In this document: positions 45,301 through 57,730 of the stretch, piece after piece | Numbering within the stretch: position 1 is the stretch's first letter | Layout of the letters: each line of letters starts with the position of its first letter | Position numbers and translations under genes: made by a program | Origin: Druceiella hillmani | Taxonomy: Eukaryota > Arthropoda > Insecta > Lepidoptera > Hepialidae | NCBI GenBank assembly: GCA_039881145.1 | Contig: JAYKKI010000013.1 | Location: forward strand, 39,017,501-39,081,500 | DNA length: 64,000 nt | Direction of reading: 5' to 3' | The notes under the pieces: model-generated | The model's database searches: none | What the model saw: only the letters and a program-made list of their open reading frames with translations | What the model was told of the DNA's origin: nothing

Positions 45301-46632
45301 AGTGTGAAAGTGGAATATATTTGGAATGTAGTTATTATTATTACAGGGCAATTACTCTACTAAATACTGCTTACAAGATCTTATCCGCTTTTTTATTCAA
45401 CCGGTTAAAAGTCTATACCTCCAGACTCATTGGAAGCTATCAGTGTATTTTCCAGAAAGAAAAATCAATGACCGATCAAATTCACACCATTAGACCTATT
45501 TTAGAGAAAGCTAAAGAATACAACATAAACACCTACCACCTATTTATTGAATTTAAAGCTGCTTATGACAGGGTCAACTGAGAAAAACTGCTGAAAGCTA
45601 ACATCCCATAGAGGCTGATTAGTCTCACTAGAATGACTTCGAAAAGAGTCTCATGTGGAAAAAAAATTTTGTCCAGTCTCTCAGAACCATTTTTCACTGA
45701 AAAAGAGATTCCCCTTCTTGTCTACTATTTTACATCGCTTTGGAAAAGGACATTAGAGACTCTGGATTGAAAAAAAGCGGCACGATTCTGCAATAGAGTG
45801 TCCAACTTCTCGCTTTTACGATACTAATATCATAGGAAGATCAAAAGGCTCAGTTATTAACGCGCTTGAGAGTACGGCAGAGGAGATGGGGCTTGTTATC
45901 AATGAAGACAAAACAAAATTTATAATATCAACAAATACAATTCCTGATCTATTTCCTCTGAAGAAACGAAATTTTACTATTGCAAGTGTGAAACAAGTTA
46001 AGTATTTGTGAACTCTAATCTCACATTGCAGTGATCTGAAATTGGAAATAAACAACATAATCTTCATAGCTAACAGAAGTTTTTACGTCCTTAGAAACCA
46101 ATTCAAGTCCAAGTTTATATCTGTTAGGACTAAGTTAGGTATGTATAAAACTTTAATCATTCCTATAGTTCTGCGTGGAAGAGAATTCTGGACCCTTAAT
46201 AAAGCAGAGGAAAAAAGCTACTCATTTTCCAAAGAAAAATATTGAGAAGGATTTTTGGATCTATTCAAGAAGACAATAGGTGGAGAACTCTTCACAACTA
46301 TTAAATTTGGAGAAAATATGACAAATACGGTGGAACCGTTATTGTGAAAATCATAAAATCATCACGTATCAGGTGGCTTGGCCATCTTTCCAGATTTTCT
46401 GATATGTTTCCTGCCAAAAAAGTGACCTTTTCGAAGACTGCTGGGACTAGGCGAAAAGGACGACCTTCAACACGTTGGCTAGATGACATTGAAAAGGACC
46501 TCCAGGTAATGGGAGTCAACCGGTGGAGGGCCATCGCATCAGACAAGGTCAGTTGGAGCAGGATCAGAAGGTCAGCTTTCGGCTACAGAGGGCTGTTTTG
46601 CTTTTGATGATGATGATGAAGTGGAATACACA
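45301..46632 (+). mobile_element. 5'-truncated RTE-type LINE with (TGA)n tail and target-site duplication
   Basis: Insertion of about 1.3 kb holding the 3' half of an RTE-like LINE (coding remnant from 45336), ending in the short microsatellite TGATGATGATGATGA at 46606-46619, typical of RTE 3' ends. TGGAATACACA occurs immediately left (45290-45300) and right (46622-46632) and is a likely target-site duplication. Confidence 0.85.
45336..46603 (+). pseudogene. RTE-like LINE reverse transcriptase C-terminal half, broken
   Basis: Starts inside the RT domain: YRAITLLNTAYKIL, then LIGSYQCIFQKEKSMTDQIH and LFIEFKAAYDRVN (motif A, Asp present). After stops and frameshifts: a motif C region where the expected ADD-type box is destroyed (FYDTNIIGRS at about 45810-45840 instead). 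Then MGLVINEDKTKFI, YLxTLISHCSDLKLEIN, and the C-terminal domain SSRIRWLGHLSRF, RRKGRPSTRWLDDIEKDL and VNRWRAIASDKVSW (46344-46560). The order matches RTE/BovB-like LINE proteins. No endonuclease domain remains upstream, consistent with 5' truncation. Inactive. Confidence 0.85.
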
Positions 46633-46711
46633 CTATCAAGAGAATATTCCTTAATTTTACTTATTACACATATTTGGAAGTATATAGATTTGTATGAGTA
46701 TATATAAATTT

Positions 46712-46737
46712 ATACACACATACACACATACATACAC

Positions 46738-46784
<47 letters not shown>

Positions 46785-46798
46785 TATATATAAATATG
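46712..46798. repeat. (CA)n-(TA)n compound microsatellite
   Basis: ACACA/CATA-rich run followed by TA run. Confidence 0.95.
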
Positions 46799-47989
46799 TA
46801 AATACGGGATTTACAGAAATTAGATATTCTGGCAGCTACATTTCTAATTCAATCGGAATGAAACTTGGCATAAAAATAAATTTCGACATGATGGCATGAC
46901 CCTAGATCGTTTAGTTTTAAAACCATTTTTGTGTGGATATAGAGTGAAATCAACGTAATTATTGTAAAAAATATAAACGTGCACTAGCAAACCAATAATG
47001 AGAAGTGAAGTTGATAAATTTTCCAACATCTTTTATGTATCCACTATCCTAGATCTTATACTTTTTGAGCAATTCGCAGCAGTTTCACTTGTGAAATATA
47101 TTATAGGTCATATGTTAATACGAAGAGTAATAATTTTAATAAATAGAAGTAGATTAATAAAAACATTTTAAATATTAAAATAATTAAAATAAAATTTAGT
47201 AAAAAAATACACATTGAATAAATCACGCCTTGGAGCAATATGACCTAGAAAATGGAAAATAATCTTTAAATACATGGATTTTGTTCAAGAGTGAAAAGAT
47301 GTGTGACAACTCGGTACAACTTAATTTTAAAAACAGGAATAAAGGTATGAACAAAAATTTAATGTAAAAAAACGTGGTATTGTCTCTACTTACATTTTCA
47401 TAAAAAAGCACGCCAATTTTTTTTAAATTAAACTTGTTTTCTTTGTTAATCACTTTATTTAAGAAATTTTTATATCGCTATTGGTTCTCGATAGGTGTCC
47501 CAAATCTTAGAAAATTCTGACATCTGGAATGGATGAGAATTTAGTTTGTATATTTCATATATACGCATTCAAATGAAGCTACCATAATGCGTGTTAAAAA
47601 GAAATTATAACTCGGACATACTCGTACATATCACCGGGTAAATTGCTCCTGTTCTCTTGACGCTCCATCAGTATCACTTAACAGGACCTGCAATTTTTAG
47701 CTTTATGCACATAAGTACAATCACGCCCAACAAATTAGACAAGCAGAATTCTAGACAAAATATATAACTCAAGCCCGATATTTATCAACTAAACTGGATA
47801 TATTATATATTACTATGTATTAATATTATAATGCATTTAGTATATAATATAGAATAAAAAAAATGTTACCGAAAAGAAAACACCAAAAATCAACCGGGCA
47901 AAAACACGGGAGAAGTCACAACGCGAAGAGATATCTCCTAAAAGGCTCCGTTTTAATTAAGTGGGGAGCATTCAAGCTAGAATTAATGT
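46799..47989. other. non-coding, nothing recognised
   Basis: AT-rich sequence without supported features. Confidence 0.45.
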
Positions 47990-48340
47990 CAAGGTAGCAG
48001 CGAAGATCTTTCGATGACGACTAATCGAGGCAAAACTGATTATTAAAGTCGCTTGAATAAGTCTATTACTGCAAAACTGAACACATGGTAGGACGGTTAA
48101 CGATTTGCAGGAACTATCATCATTAGACGTATTCTCAGCAAAGAATGTTATTTTTTGTTGATACTGAGATAAATCTCGTTTCACTAAATGGCGGGTAATG
48201 TTCATGGCATCCTTTAATAAAGTACCACCGGGACTGACGAGTAGTTTTCTCATTATGGGTTTCAATGCTAAGTCGAATAAGATTCCTACGAGGGAGTCCC
48301 CTAGCCTTAATGGATTGCAGACACATCTAAAAATTTAACA
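47990..48340 (-). mobile_element. small LINE reverse-transcriptase fragment (motif B region)
   Basis: On the minus strand from about 48330, the translation reads NPLRLGDSLVGILFDLALKP then IMRKLLVSPGGTLLK, matching the RT motif B block of RTE-like LINEs (general form G-RQGDsLs-lLFnlaLe-iiR). The expected Q is L, and the catalytic motif that should follow is not visible. Surrounded by unrelated DNA: a short orphan fragment. Confidence 0.6.
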
Positions 48341-50660
48341 TAAATCTTCACTTTACTTTAGTATATGTGAATGTCTCTTATAATTCTTATTACATGTGTT
48401 TGTAATAAAGGTGGTTCTCCATTGTCATTCGAAGTATGGCGGCACTTTTTTATTTATAGCTTTTATCATTTTATAAATAACACTACGGAAAAAATTACCT
48501 AGGTAGTAGCCATAAACCGCTTGTCATCCTTCTTATGGATTGGGGCAATTACTAAAGGTTTCCATTATTCTGGTATTTATTTCAGATTTTTTCGATGAAC
48601 TTGTAGACTTACCAAGTGTTATGTCTTCTTTTACTTTTTGATGTTACCTTCTATTCTTTATCGTATTCTTCCTTCTTCTATTGCTTCTTCCTCCACGTAT
48701 TCTTTAATCTTCTCATCTGTGACCAATGATTCTGAGCTTAGGACTTCAATAATTCTAGTGACGAAAATTTAACATTGAGTTAAATTTATTAATATTGGTG
48801 GTATCCAATACTAGTACTGAATTGCCCTTTCAGTGTTTTTTTAACAATGACTGTTCACAAAAAAAATTATTTCAAAAGATTCAAAGAGAATTCAAGATTA
48901 TATTTGTGAAGAATATTGACCTAAAAATGACATTTAATTATTTTTATAACTAGTAAACCGTTGTTGAAAATCAAGTGTTTTTCATCTGACGCTTTCCTTT
49001 TCTTATTTCTTTTAATCTGACGCTTTTTGAATAGTTTTTTTATTTATACTTTAAATTTTTTTTGTGTTAACCATTTGTCTAATTTTGTTATTATTTTCAT
49101 ATCAAATGTATACTGAAGAAAAATAAGAATTAAATCTAAAATGTAAAACATATTTTTAATTGTAAAAACGTGGAAGTTATTTTGTCGCAGCATTGCTTTT
49201 TTTTAATAATTAATATTGGTAATAAAAAATATATATAAATTTCGAATATCTAATGTTATAAAGTCTTTTGTTAACCCATCGGGGAAATTTGTTCAATTTA
49301 AAAACTACTTATTTTAAAAACTTTACGGCAATTTAATACCATGCCACTAATACAACTGGTTTAATGAGCTTAAGTGTGGCTGTATCATATTCGATTTTGA
49401 TGTGTCGAAGAGACGTTCCCCCGCAGAGTTAAATGAAGATAATCTCAGTTCTTTGCGACTCACAATATAGAACTACAAAAGATTAACCTATCAGTAGATT
49501 TCAGCTAATTCAACCATTGATATGGATTAAATAGAAAAAATCTACCAGAAAAAAAATTTCATCTACGAGGGAGGAAATATTGTATAGTGATAAATTAAAG
49601 AACAGTTTTCGCAGACTGACATACTCACCGTGGATGTGGCATTGAGTAACAGTTGGCTGACAGTTTATCTCAATGGTTGCATCGAATGAAACCATTCATA
49701 GAGTACCAAAAAATTATTTCGAAAAACAAAAGAATCTCATATTTGCAAGTTGGTCCATTTTTTATATTATAAAAGCTTTTAGTGTTATCTGTCGTACCAA
49801 GTTCAGTTTTGATCGATATTTCCCACTTATCAATCGTTATTCATCACCTTTATGTGCAATTTTCAATAATTTTATACAAATTCATATTCAAACTGGTTAT
49901 TGTTTTTATTAAGTTTGTAATTTTAAATATTAATTAATAATTTCATTAAATTTAATTTCACTGTTAAGTTATTTTATTCTATCTATTTGTTAATTATTAA
50001 AAGTAAAATTCAATTAGCAGCATATTTATTTCTGGTAGGATTAGATTCATTCACATAATTGATGATACCTTTGTTTTACCAACGCAATATTATAAAACTC
50101 TTCATAAAAGGAGTACATTACAGGAAGAGTCGTCTCCCAACGAATTTCGTAATTCTCTGAACCTAATATCACTCCGGCCAGCGATGGAAGTCTTTAGGCT
50201 CAACGGAACCTTTAATTAGTGGATAAAGTGTACCCAAGCGATAGTTGGATGATTTTACTCCTTTTTTAATATTCAGCACATATACTTAAAATGAAAATTA
50301 CATATATTTTATAAAGACGTTTTCTCTTACATTCTAATTTGAGCTGTTGTAGTAATTTGTTTTCTATCTTCTCGTGGTAATTATAATTGTAATGATTAAA
50401 AGAAATTAAATGCAAAGTCTTTATTATCGTGACTTTATAAAACAAGTAACGAAGAAAACAAAAATGTTCCCCCGCAAATAAGGTATTAAAGGGAATAATT
50501 CCATTGCTATTTTACAATGCTCATTCAAAAATCACATCGGTCAATTTCGTCTTTACAACGTGTCTTCGTTATTCCGATTTAAAAAAAAATCATAAAAGAA
50601 TACGATTTTCCGAGATAAAAAGTAGCCTATAACATTTTCAGGACCGCCAACAAATTTGCA
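48341..50660. other. non-coding stretch
   Basis: No gene recognised apart from the weak first-exon candidate at 49628-49695 (minus). Pyrimidine-rich tract near 48640-48720. Confidence 0.45.
49628..49695 (-). other. weak candidate first coding exon
   Basis: Minus-strand frame starting MVSFDATIEINCQPTVTQC and followed by CCACG|GTGAGT, a strong donor. The composition is less AT-rich than its surroundings. No family recognised; likely chance unless RNA supports it. Confidence 0.2.
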
Positions 50661-50662
50661 AC

Positions 50663-50735
50663 GTGAAAAAAGAACAAATAATGTGATGTGAAAAAAGAAC
50701 AAATAATGTGATGTGAGAAAAGAACAAATAATTGC
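50663..50735 (+). repeat. 25-bp tandem repeat, three copies
   Basis: The unit GTGAAAAAAGAACAAATAAT plus GTGAT repeats three times with one substitution (AAAAAA to AGAAAA in the last). Confidence 0.95.
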
Positions 50736-51041
50736 ATTTTCAAATTTATAATATAAAGATAATTACAAATAATAGCGAGTAATCATGTAATTGGGCCCAG
50801 AAGTAGTAAAGATCTAGGATATTACATGAGTATTGTGAAGTTTTAAAATGTCCCCCATCGAATTGTCTAAACTTATGCGAATCATGATTTAATGATAAGA
50901 TATTTTAAATAATATAGTAAAAACACGTTTAATTTGTTAATTAACTGACGTAAAAAAAAACTAATGTTTAGTTTGTTAATTTTTTTTGACAGATTTTATA
51001 TATGAATAGTATAAAGACATGTAGCATTTAGATACATAAAG

Positions 51042-51148
51042 TGGATATTATCTAGCAGTAAATAGCTTCCAAAAGCTGCACGCATGTATACAACTGGATA
51101 TCACTTACTAGTAAGTAGCTATCAAGAGCTGAACGCATGCGTACCTAT
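51042..51148 (+). repeat. two-copy tandem duplication, period 53 bp
   Basis: Copies start TGGATAT at 51042 and 51095 and share AGTAAATAGCT/AGTAAGTAGCT, AGAGCTG-like sequence and ACGCATG. Confidence 0.8.
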
Positions 51149-51824
51149 AATACATACGTGCAGTTTTGACCAATGCATTATTTGATATGGTTCACTCAAT
51201 AAAATTGAGTTAAAATCTTCTCGATCAAGTTAATATCTTCTCGACATGTAGTGCTTTTAAATGCGCAATAGCAAAATGCTTACGGCTATGCAATTAGTTT
51301 TAATCTGCCTCTAATTACTTCATTTTTTAAATTCAATAAAGCACGATATTCGTTTTTAAAACGTGCAAGCGAATGGTGCATGCAATTTGTATTTAAGCCA
51401 CACAATTTTAAAACATTACTTCCCTTATTATGCTACCGAATGTACTTAAATGCGATTGATTTAAAGACAACTCTAATTATATTGGCAATTCTTTACCGAA
51501 AAATTTCTGATTTTTGAATGAATTATTTTGATATATAATTGTTTAGGTCGCACTTAAAGAAACTTTACAAAGGTCCACTAAAGCGTAGTCTCTGGTACAT
51601 ATAATATTAAATATTATGATATTCTAGTATAATTATTCGCTATTTCATGAAAGGTTTAATAGAAGATTTTCAAAGTATTTTGCACAAAAGGTTTTTAAAA
51701 GCTTTTTATTTGGTATTTATTGTAACTTAGTAAACAAAAAGAGTAAGCCAATGTACAGAGTAATCAAATAAAATAAGTACAGGGATTAAGGAAATTTATT
51801 AACGATTATTGTAAAGCTTAGCAG
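51149..51824. other. non-coding, nothing recognised
   Basis: AT-rich sequence without supported features. Confidence 0.45.
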
Positions 51825-51852
51825 TTAGTTGAAAGTATGCACTTTCAACTAA
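51825..51852. repeat. perfect 12-bp hairpin with 4-nt loop
   Basis: TTAGTTGAAAGT-ATGC-ACTTTCAACTAA. No poly-T or polyadenylation context supports a known role. Confidence 0.9.
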
Positions 51853-53670
51853 TTGAAGCAACGACATACCTCATAATCATATATCTGAATCTATAAAAAT
51901 GTGCAAGTATTTAAATAAAAATGGTATTCATATTCCCTGTGCTACTGAAAACAATAGTATAACCCGAGGATTAAAATATACTGCTAATTACCCACAAATT
52001 TCAATTTGCAATATTTGCACCCAATCAAATCATATTATTGTTGGCTACTGTACTTGCTGTTGTTATCCGTGAGCACTAAATTATATATGTCAATGAGTAC
52101 GATATGTAGGAGAACTTTCCACACTACGCCAGGTAAAATATATATTTCTAATCCGCAAATATTCAAGGGTTCTCAAATTGTAAGTTTGAGACATAATTTC
52201 TTTCGAACCTACATTATAGTTATTAATTCAATGGTATTATTGTAAAATAACTGAATATATTTATGTATAAAAATCTCATTATAAATTATCTGAATTCTCA
52301 AATTTTTATATAGTAAAGAAATTTCAAGCAAAGTTTTTATCTTTCAAAACTATAATATGAATCATCTTTATCAAACCATATAATTAACTACTGGTGACTA
52401 CATAGTAATATGCTATTTGTATGGAATAAGAAAGTAGTATTTAACAAAAGGAAAGTCTTTAAAAATTACATATTTTTGAAATTTTTTTACGAACTCTAAT
52501 ACCCTCAAGATATTTTCCCCGTTTATAAAAGCCAATTAGTAACTAACAGAAACAAGCCATTAAAAAATTTAGATAGCAAGCAGTTAAATGACTTAGTTAA
52601 AACACATCAACATGATCGTCGGTGTATATTAAAATACCAACATTTTGCTAACAAATTTATATTAACGGCTTTTTATTCTTTATAACTTTAAAACGTTTAT
52701 TTTACAATGGCTTTCAAAGTTTCCAATGTTATGAGATTAAAGTTCACTTTCAACGAAAACCTTTCACATAATTTAAAAAAAAATTTGTTAATTTAGATTA
52801 TTCAATGATTCAAAGTTCATGAGCATATTTGTGTTTCTTATAAAAGGTTATTTTAGTTCTTTTATAATTCGATAGAACTTAAGAGTGAAAAGTAGAGGCA
52901 GAGAATTTCTCTTCGTTCGCCGCCGTCCAGCAACATAAGAATTTAAAATGCCGTTTCGTTTTCTAAATTTTGTAACTTTAATTTGTTTTTCAGTCTTTAT
53001 ATACGGCTCGTTTATGGATTAATCGACCTTAAATTAATACCCATAATCATTAATAAATAATCATAAATTATGCATGTATATTGAATGGAAATTTACCAAA
53101 AATATAGCAAAGATTTACGGGACTTATGAAAAATTGTTGAGCTTTAGCTGAATAGTTCTGCTGTTTGAAATTTTGATAGCAAAATTAGTCGCCAACAGAG
53201 AAAAAGTGTCAATAAAAGCTTGGCAATAGATAAATAAAAGTTACTTAATGCATCGGTGCAGAAAATTACTGCAGCGTTTGTTAGGTTAGTTACGTTATTT
53301 CAATTATGTGTATTCCCATGAAATACCGCAGAAAAATTATACAAATACAACCTGTGCAAAGTCTTACTTTATAATGGCAATGTAAATTTGGAACCATTAT
53401 ATTTACATCGTTCTACATATATATTATTAATATGTACAATTAATGGTTTAAATAACACCCATCTTTTAATATCTTTAATAATGTTTCAATAAATCCACAT
53501 CAGATAAATGATACTGTCTATTTTAGTGCATATTATTATTTAGGCTGTTATCTATAGGGATAGAAATAACTATATTTGAAAAAAGTATATTCGATAGGTC
53601 AATATGTATTAAAATTCAAAATATCGATACGACGATATCGACGTACAAATATTTGTAACCAACCAACTTA
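51853..53670. other. non-coding, nothing recognised
   Basis: AT-rich sequence. The 79-codon plus-strand frame at 52006 has no family motif. Confidence 0.45.
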
Positions 53671-53712
53671 TTGTAAATAACAACTTTTACTTCTAAAAGT
53701 TGTTATGTACAA
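53671..53712. repeat. hairpin with 19-bp stem, one mismatch
   Basis: 13-bp perfect inner stem (ATAACAACTTTTA and its complement) with loop CTTC, extended after one mismatch by TTGTA/TACAA. Confidence 0.88.
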
Positions 53713-55499
53713 ATAAACAAGACATTGAAAATAATATATTTTTATTGAATTCACCACCTAGCACACATTGTACGTAAGATGTAACTTGAGGAAAGCTCAG
53801 ATTTAAATGAGATAATAAAATGTAGATAAAATAAATAGTATTAGCTATCAATTCAGTTTGGTATTATATTCCTATACTTTATGCGAAATGGTGAAATAAA
53901 GAACTAGGTCTAAAATAACCTACGTAAGTTTCAAAAATAAAAATAATTTATATTATGTAGAAGAATGAATTAGAATAAAAAGCTACATCAAAATGATAGT
54001 GTACTCGTATAACTTCCCACCTCACTGTAGAAAGGGAAGAAATATGTTGAGAGTATTGGGAATCTGCAAATGCCGGATGTTGCAAAGCAGTGCAACATCC
54101 TTGTCCTTTTTCTTTTAAGGTTTAAGTTTTCAATTTCAAGTGGTACTGAAACCGACACACACAAATTGAATTAAAAATAAAACTTATTTTAGAAACCTTT
54201 TTAAAAAAAGTTATTTGAGATATTGAGAAATGTTCTTGTGTAGATATATAATTTGAACTGTGTTCAACGAAAGGAAAAAAATTAAGGATGTAACTCTTTT
54301 ATTTCACGTCTAGTTACCGAATTGAAAACATAATTACTTTTTGCTGTTCGCTAAAAAATTAATTGAAAGAAAATATTTCGATTTTACATCATATTTAACT
54401 TGTGAAAATATAAATTCTTGTAACGCACGGTTGATAATTTTTATTTAAAGGAAACCTAATATCTGCATCTACTAGAATTATTATAACTTTAACTATAATT
54501 CAATCCTTATATTGATATTTATAGTAAACATAACATGACAAAATATAATTCCCTACATACACCAATGTGTCTCTCGTAGAACACTAAACATTATATATGT
54601 AAATATAGCTTGAAATATAGCTTTTTCAATCATTGTTTTAAATGAAGAGAGTATAGGAGTTCCTGTGTTTGTTTTTATGTGCCTGCTCTAAGTAAAAAGC
54701 TATAAAACAAAATAAGTACATTTTTATTTCATTGTGTAATCATTCATTAGTTACTTTTAAACAGTTAATCAAGGAAAGGTTAACAAATTAACAAATTTTA
54801 AATCCGCAAACAAAGTATAATTAACTGATAACGAAAATTTGAAGCCAAACATAATTGTAATTGTATTAATGTTCTGTAATTAAATGAGTGTTTATGTTTA
54901 TGTAAATTAAATGAGGTTATTTACACTTAAGTCGATGGGACTGAATTAAAAAAACCAAATATATATGGTTAGGCACCACTTTAAGTATTAAAAGAATGTG
55001 AATGGTTCGCGTCTATAATTTGAAAGAAAAAAAATGAATGTTATTAAATTAACATTTCTTTCTCTGACTGATACTCGTCAAATACTCTTAATCAAGAATT
55101 TATATTTTGTGTGGTCTTTTACATTAATATATTTAAAAAAATATTTCAAAAACCTTCATGTTTCTATTTCAATGCCTCGCATCATATCACAAAAGGTTAA
55201 AATACTCTGAATCTTATGCATCTTTCACCGCAGCATTATATCACGGGATGGCCAATGTTCCCCCAAAATGCGAGGATTTTATACGGTTCCATATCTACTT
55301 TTCCGTAGTGTTTGGCTCTCCGTTTCGTATTAACCTATTCACATCTATAATACATGTAGTTACTCGTACGTCGATTTGCTTCCATATACTTATACAAAAT
55401 GTAGCAAAATTTTTAATGAAAAAGGAGACCAATGTAGATAAATTTAATTTTGTTTCTCGGTGTGTTACAATATAAAGTGTTTGGATGACACGAATGCGA
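53713..55499. other. non-coding, nothing recognised
   Basis: AT-rich. A 105-codon plus-strand frame at 55158-55475 has no recognised motif and I do not call it a gene. Confidence 0.4.
54075..54100. repeat. perfect 10-bp hairpin with 6-nt loop
   Basis: GGATGTTGCA-AAGCAG-TGCAACATCC, unusually GC-rich for the area. Confidence 0.9.
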
Positions 55500-55610
55500 T
55501 TACGCGAGATGTGTCTATTAAATAACGCCTGATTGAATTATAATTCCGCCTGATTGAATATAATAATAACGTCTATTAAATAACGCGAGATGTGTCTATT
55601 AAATAACGCG
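55500..55610 (+). repeat. nested short tandem repeats
   Basis: ACGCGAGATGTGTCTATTAA plus ATAACGC occurs at 55502 and 55582; GCCTGATTGAAT occurs twice between them, with a further partial GTCTATTAAATAACG. Confidence 0.88.
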
Positions 55611-57665
55611 TTTCCGTACACCCACCATTTTTTTTGTTTACAGCATCAACCAGCTTAAAACGTATTCCTTAAAGTACTGATTTAAATTTAGGAGTAAGAT
55701 AAAAGTTGCGCGGTGGTAAATGGAATATAGTTTGTGTTCAAATGTAGCAATGTGTTTGTTGCCGTAGCCGGCCCATTTTCGTGGTGAAGAATGAAATAAT
55801 TTTTCCACAACTACAGCACCCTTTTCTCCCTAAATTTTATCAACACTTTCTTATAATAACCATAATATTCTGGTCACATTCTGGACCCGTTCTTCTAAAT
55901 TTTTATTCTTGATATCCAAAAATATAATTACCGTGGCTTTGAATATTATCTTGCTTCGACGAGCTTTTTCATTCTTCCTGATAACAGTGTTTTCAGTACA
56001 TCGACTATCTTTCGGTTTCAGAATCATACTGAAAGTTACAGGTTTAGGCCCAAGTAAGCGGGATTTGAATAACGTGTCAAATTTCAAATTGACAAGTTGC
56101 AAAACTTTTAAATTTAGTATTTCTTTAAAGTCATTACGAAAAACGTAACGAAACAAAATATCCAGTAGGTATAAACTGAACATCATAAAAGTTGCTGCTA
56201 GTAAAGTGGGTTAAGATATAATTAAAGTCATCACAAATGCAGTTATAACTATGTTTTAATTGCTCTTTTCACAATATAATATGAACATGTTGTTATGAAT
56301 TGAATATAAGTTTTATTATATAAAACTAATTGCTTCATAACTAGTATATATTATACGTTTTTGCAGTTGAGGCTATATTCGTAATAATTTCTGTAGAATT
56401 TGTGCGTAATTATTCCACCTACGTAATTATTATGCGTGTAGTTATTAGGGATGTAGTTAGTAGAATATGCTCATGATTTTTACTGTGCAAACAACGGTCA
56501 TTTCATGTTAGATTAATAATAAAAAACCTGTTAAATACAAGGATTATTTTGTACACCTTTAGGCACTTATAATATTTAAAAGTATTTAGTATTTCTATTA
56601 AACTATTAAGAAATATGAAGTTTTCACAATATGTATAAATAACCCGCTCTATGTTTTACAGGTGTAAAGAAAGAGTACATATTTATAATAAAACATGAGG
56701 TATAGGATAACCGCTCTAGTCATCGTACAACCTTAACAGGAGTTCCAAAAAACCTGTTTTTTCATAATAAAAAATATATTAAGAAAATGTTGAGGTTCTT
56801 GTTTTTACCTATTTTAAATGATCTCCTTGTTACCCCCCAAAACTTAAAAATAAACAGTTTTGATTCTTAGCTATTGAGATATGTGACTGCTCATGTGTTT
56901 CATTATTGTTTCAATCTGAATGTTTCTACTTCAAGAGGTTTCTGTCTGTCATTTTGTCGATATTTTTATGACGGTTCTGTTTTCCTTTTTAGATGCGAAA
57001 CTCTTTAAAAATGGCAATCTTATGGCCGTCTCATTCTTATCTTAGAACAGGTAAGGCCAAAATAATAGACTTTTTTAATTTCCGATCCATATTACATGAA
57101 TGACCATTTTACAAAGATGGGCAATATAAATGTAATTTTAACTTGATTCTTATTTAGTTTTCTTTAAAATTACTATAACTTTAAATTTTACATCTGCAAC
57201 CCATTAAGTATACGAGTAACAGAACTGAAAAGAGACATAGATATTGCCATTTTAATTTTGTTTTATTTAAAAATTACGGAAATTTTAAAATGTTAGTCAC
57301 TCGTTAAAATAATTAAGAAAATGTATTTAAATTTATAAACGGAAATTTATCAAACCACAATACATTCGAACCAATATTTAATAATACATTTTATTCATGT
57401 TATTGAAACCACCGCATTTATATGCGGATGTAAATAATAATATCTTAATTGCTTTCGCTTTCCAAACACAAAATAGCATTATAGCATTTACGTACCATTC
57501 ATCACGCACGACCAGCAGAGAATGGCGCCTTTATGAGAAAAAAATGAGGACATACCAAATGGTAAGTCTATCTCGCTTTCGCCTATAGCGGGATCTCTCT
57601 CTGCTGATTATGCAATACACGTGACTCGTAAAAAGCTTTAGTATGGAAAAATCTTTGTATTTTAA
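55611..57665. other. non-coding stretch with overlapping open frames
   Basis: 55851-56186 (minus, 111 codons) and 55909-56148 (plus, 79 codons) overlap on opposite strands. Neither is recognised. A splice-donor-like ATG|GTAAGT follows an open frame at 57560. Confidence 0.35.
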
Positions 57666-57669
57666 ACAA

Positions 57670-57670
<1 letters not shown>

Positions 57671-57728
<58 letters not shown>
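57671..57728. repeat. (TA)n microsatellite
   Basis: About 58 bp of TA. Confidence 0.97.

Positions 57729-57730
<2 letters not shown>

Noticed and set aside
53641..53712. Hairpin as a microRNA precursor
   Set aside because: The total stem-loop is about 42 nt, too short for a usual precursor, and there are no small-RNA data.
55158..55475. 105-codon plus-strand open frame
   Set aside because: No recognised motif, no supporting splice or promoter context.
55851..56186. 111-codon minus-strand and 79-codon plus-strand overlapping frames
   Set aside because: Neither shows a family signature; opposite-strand overlap is typical of chance openness.
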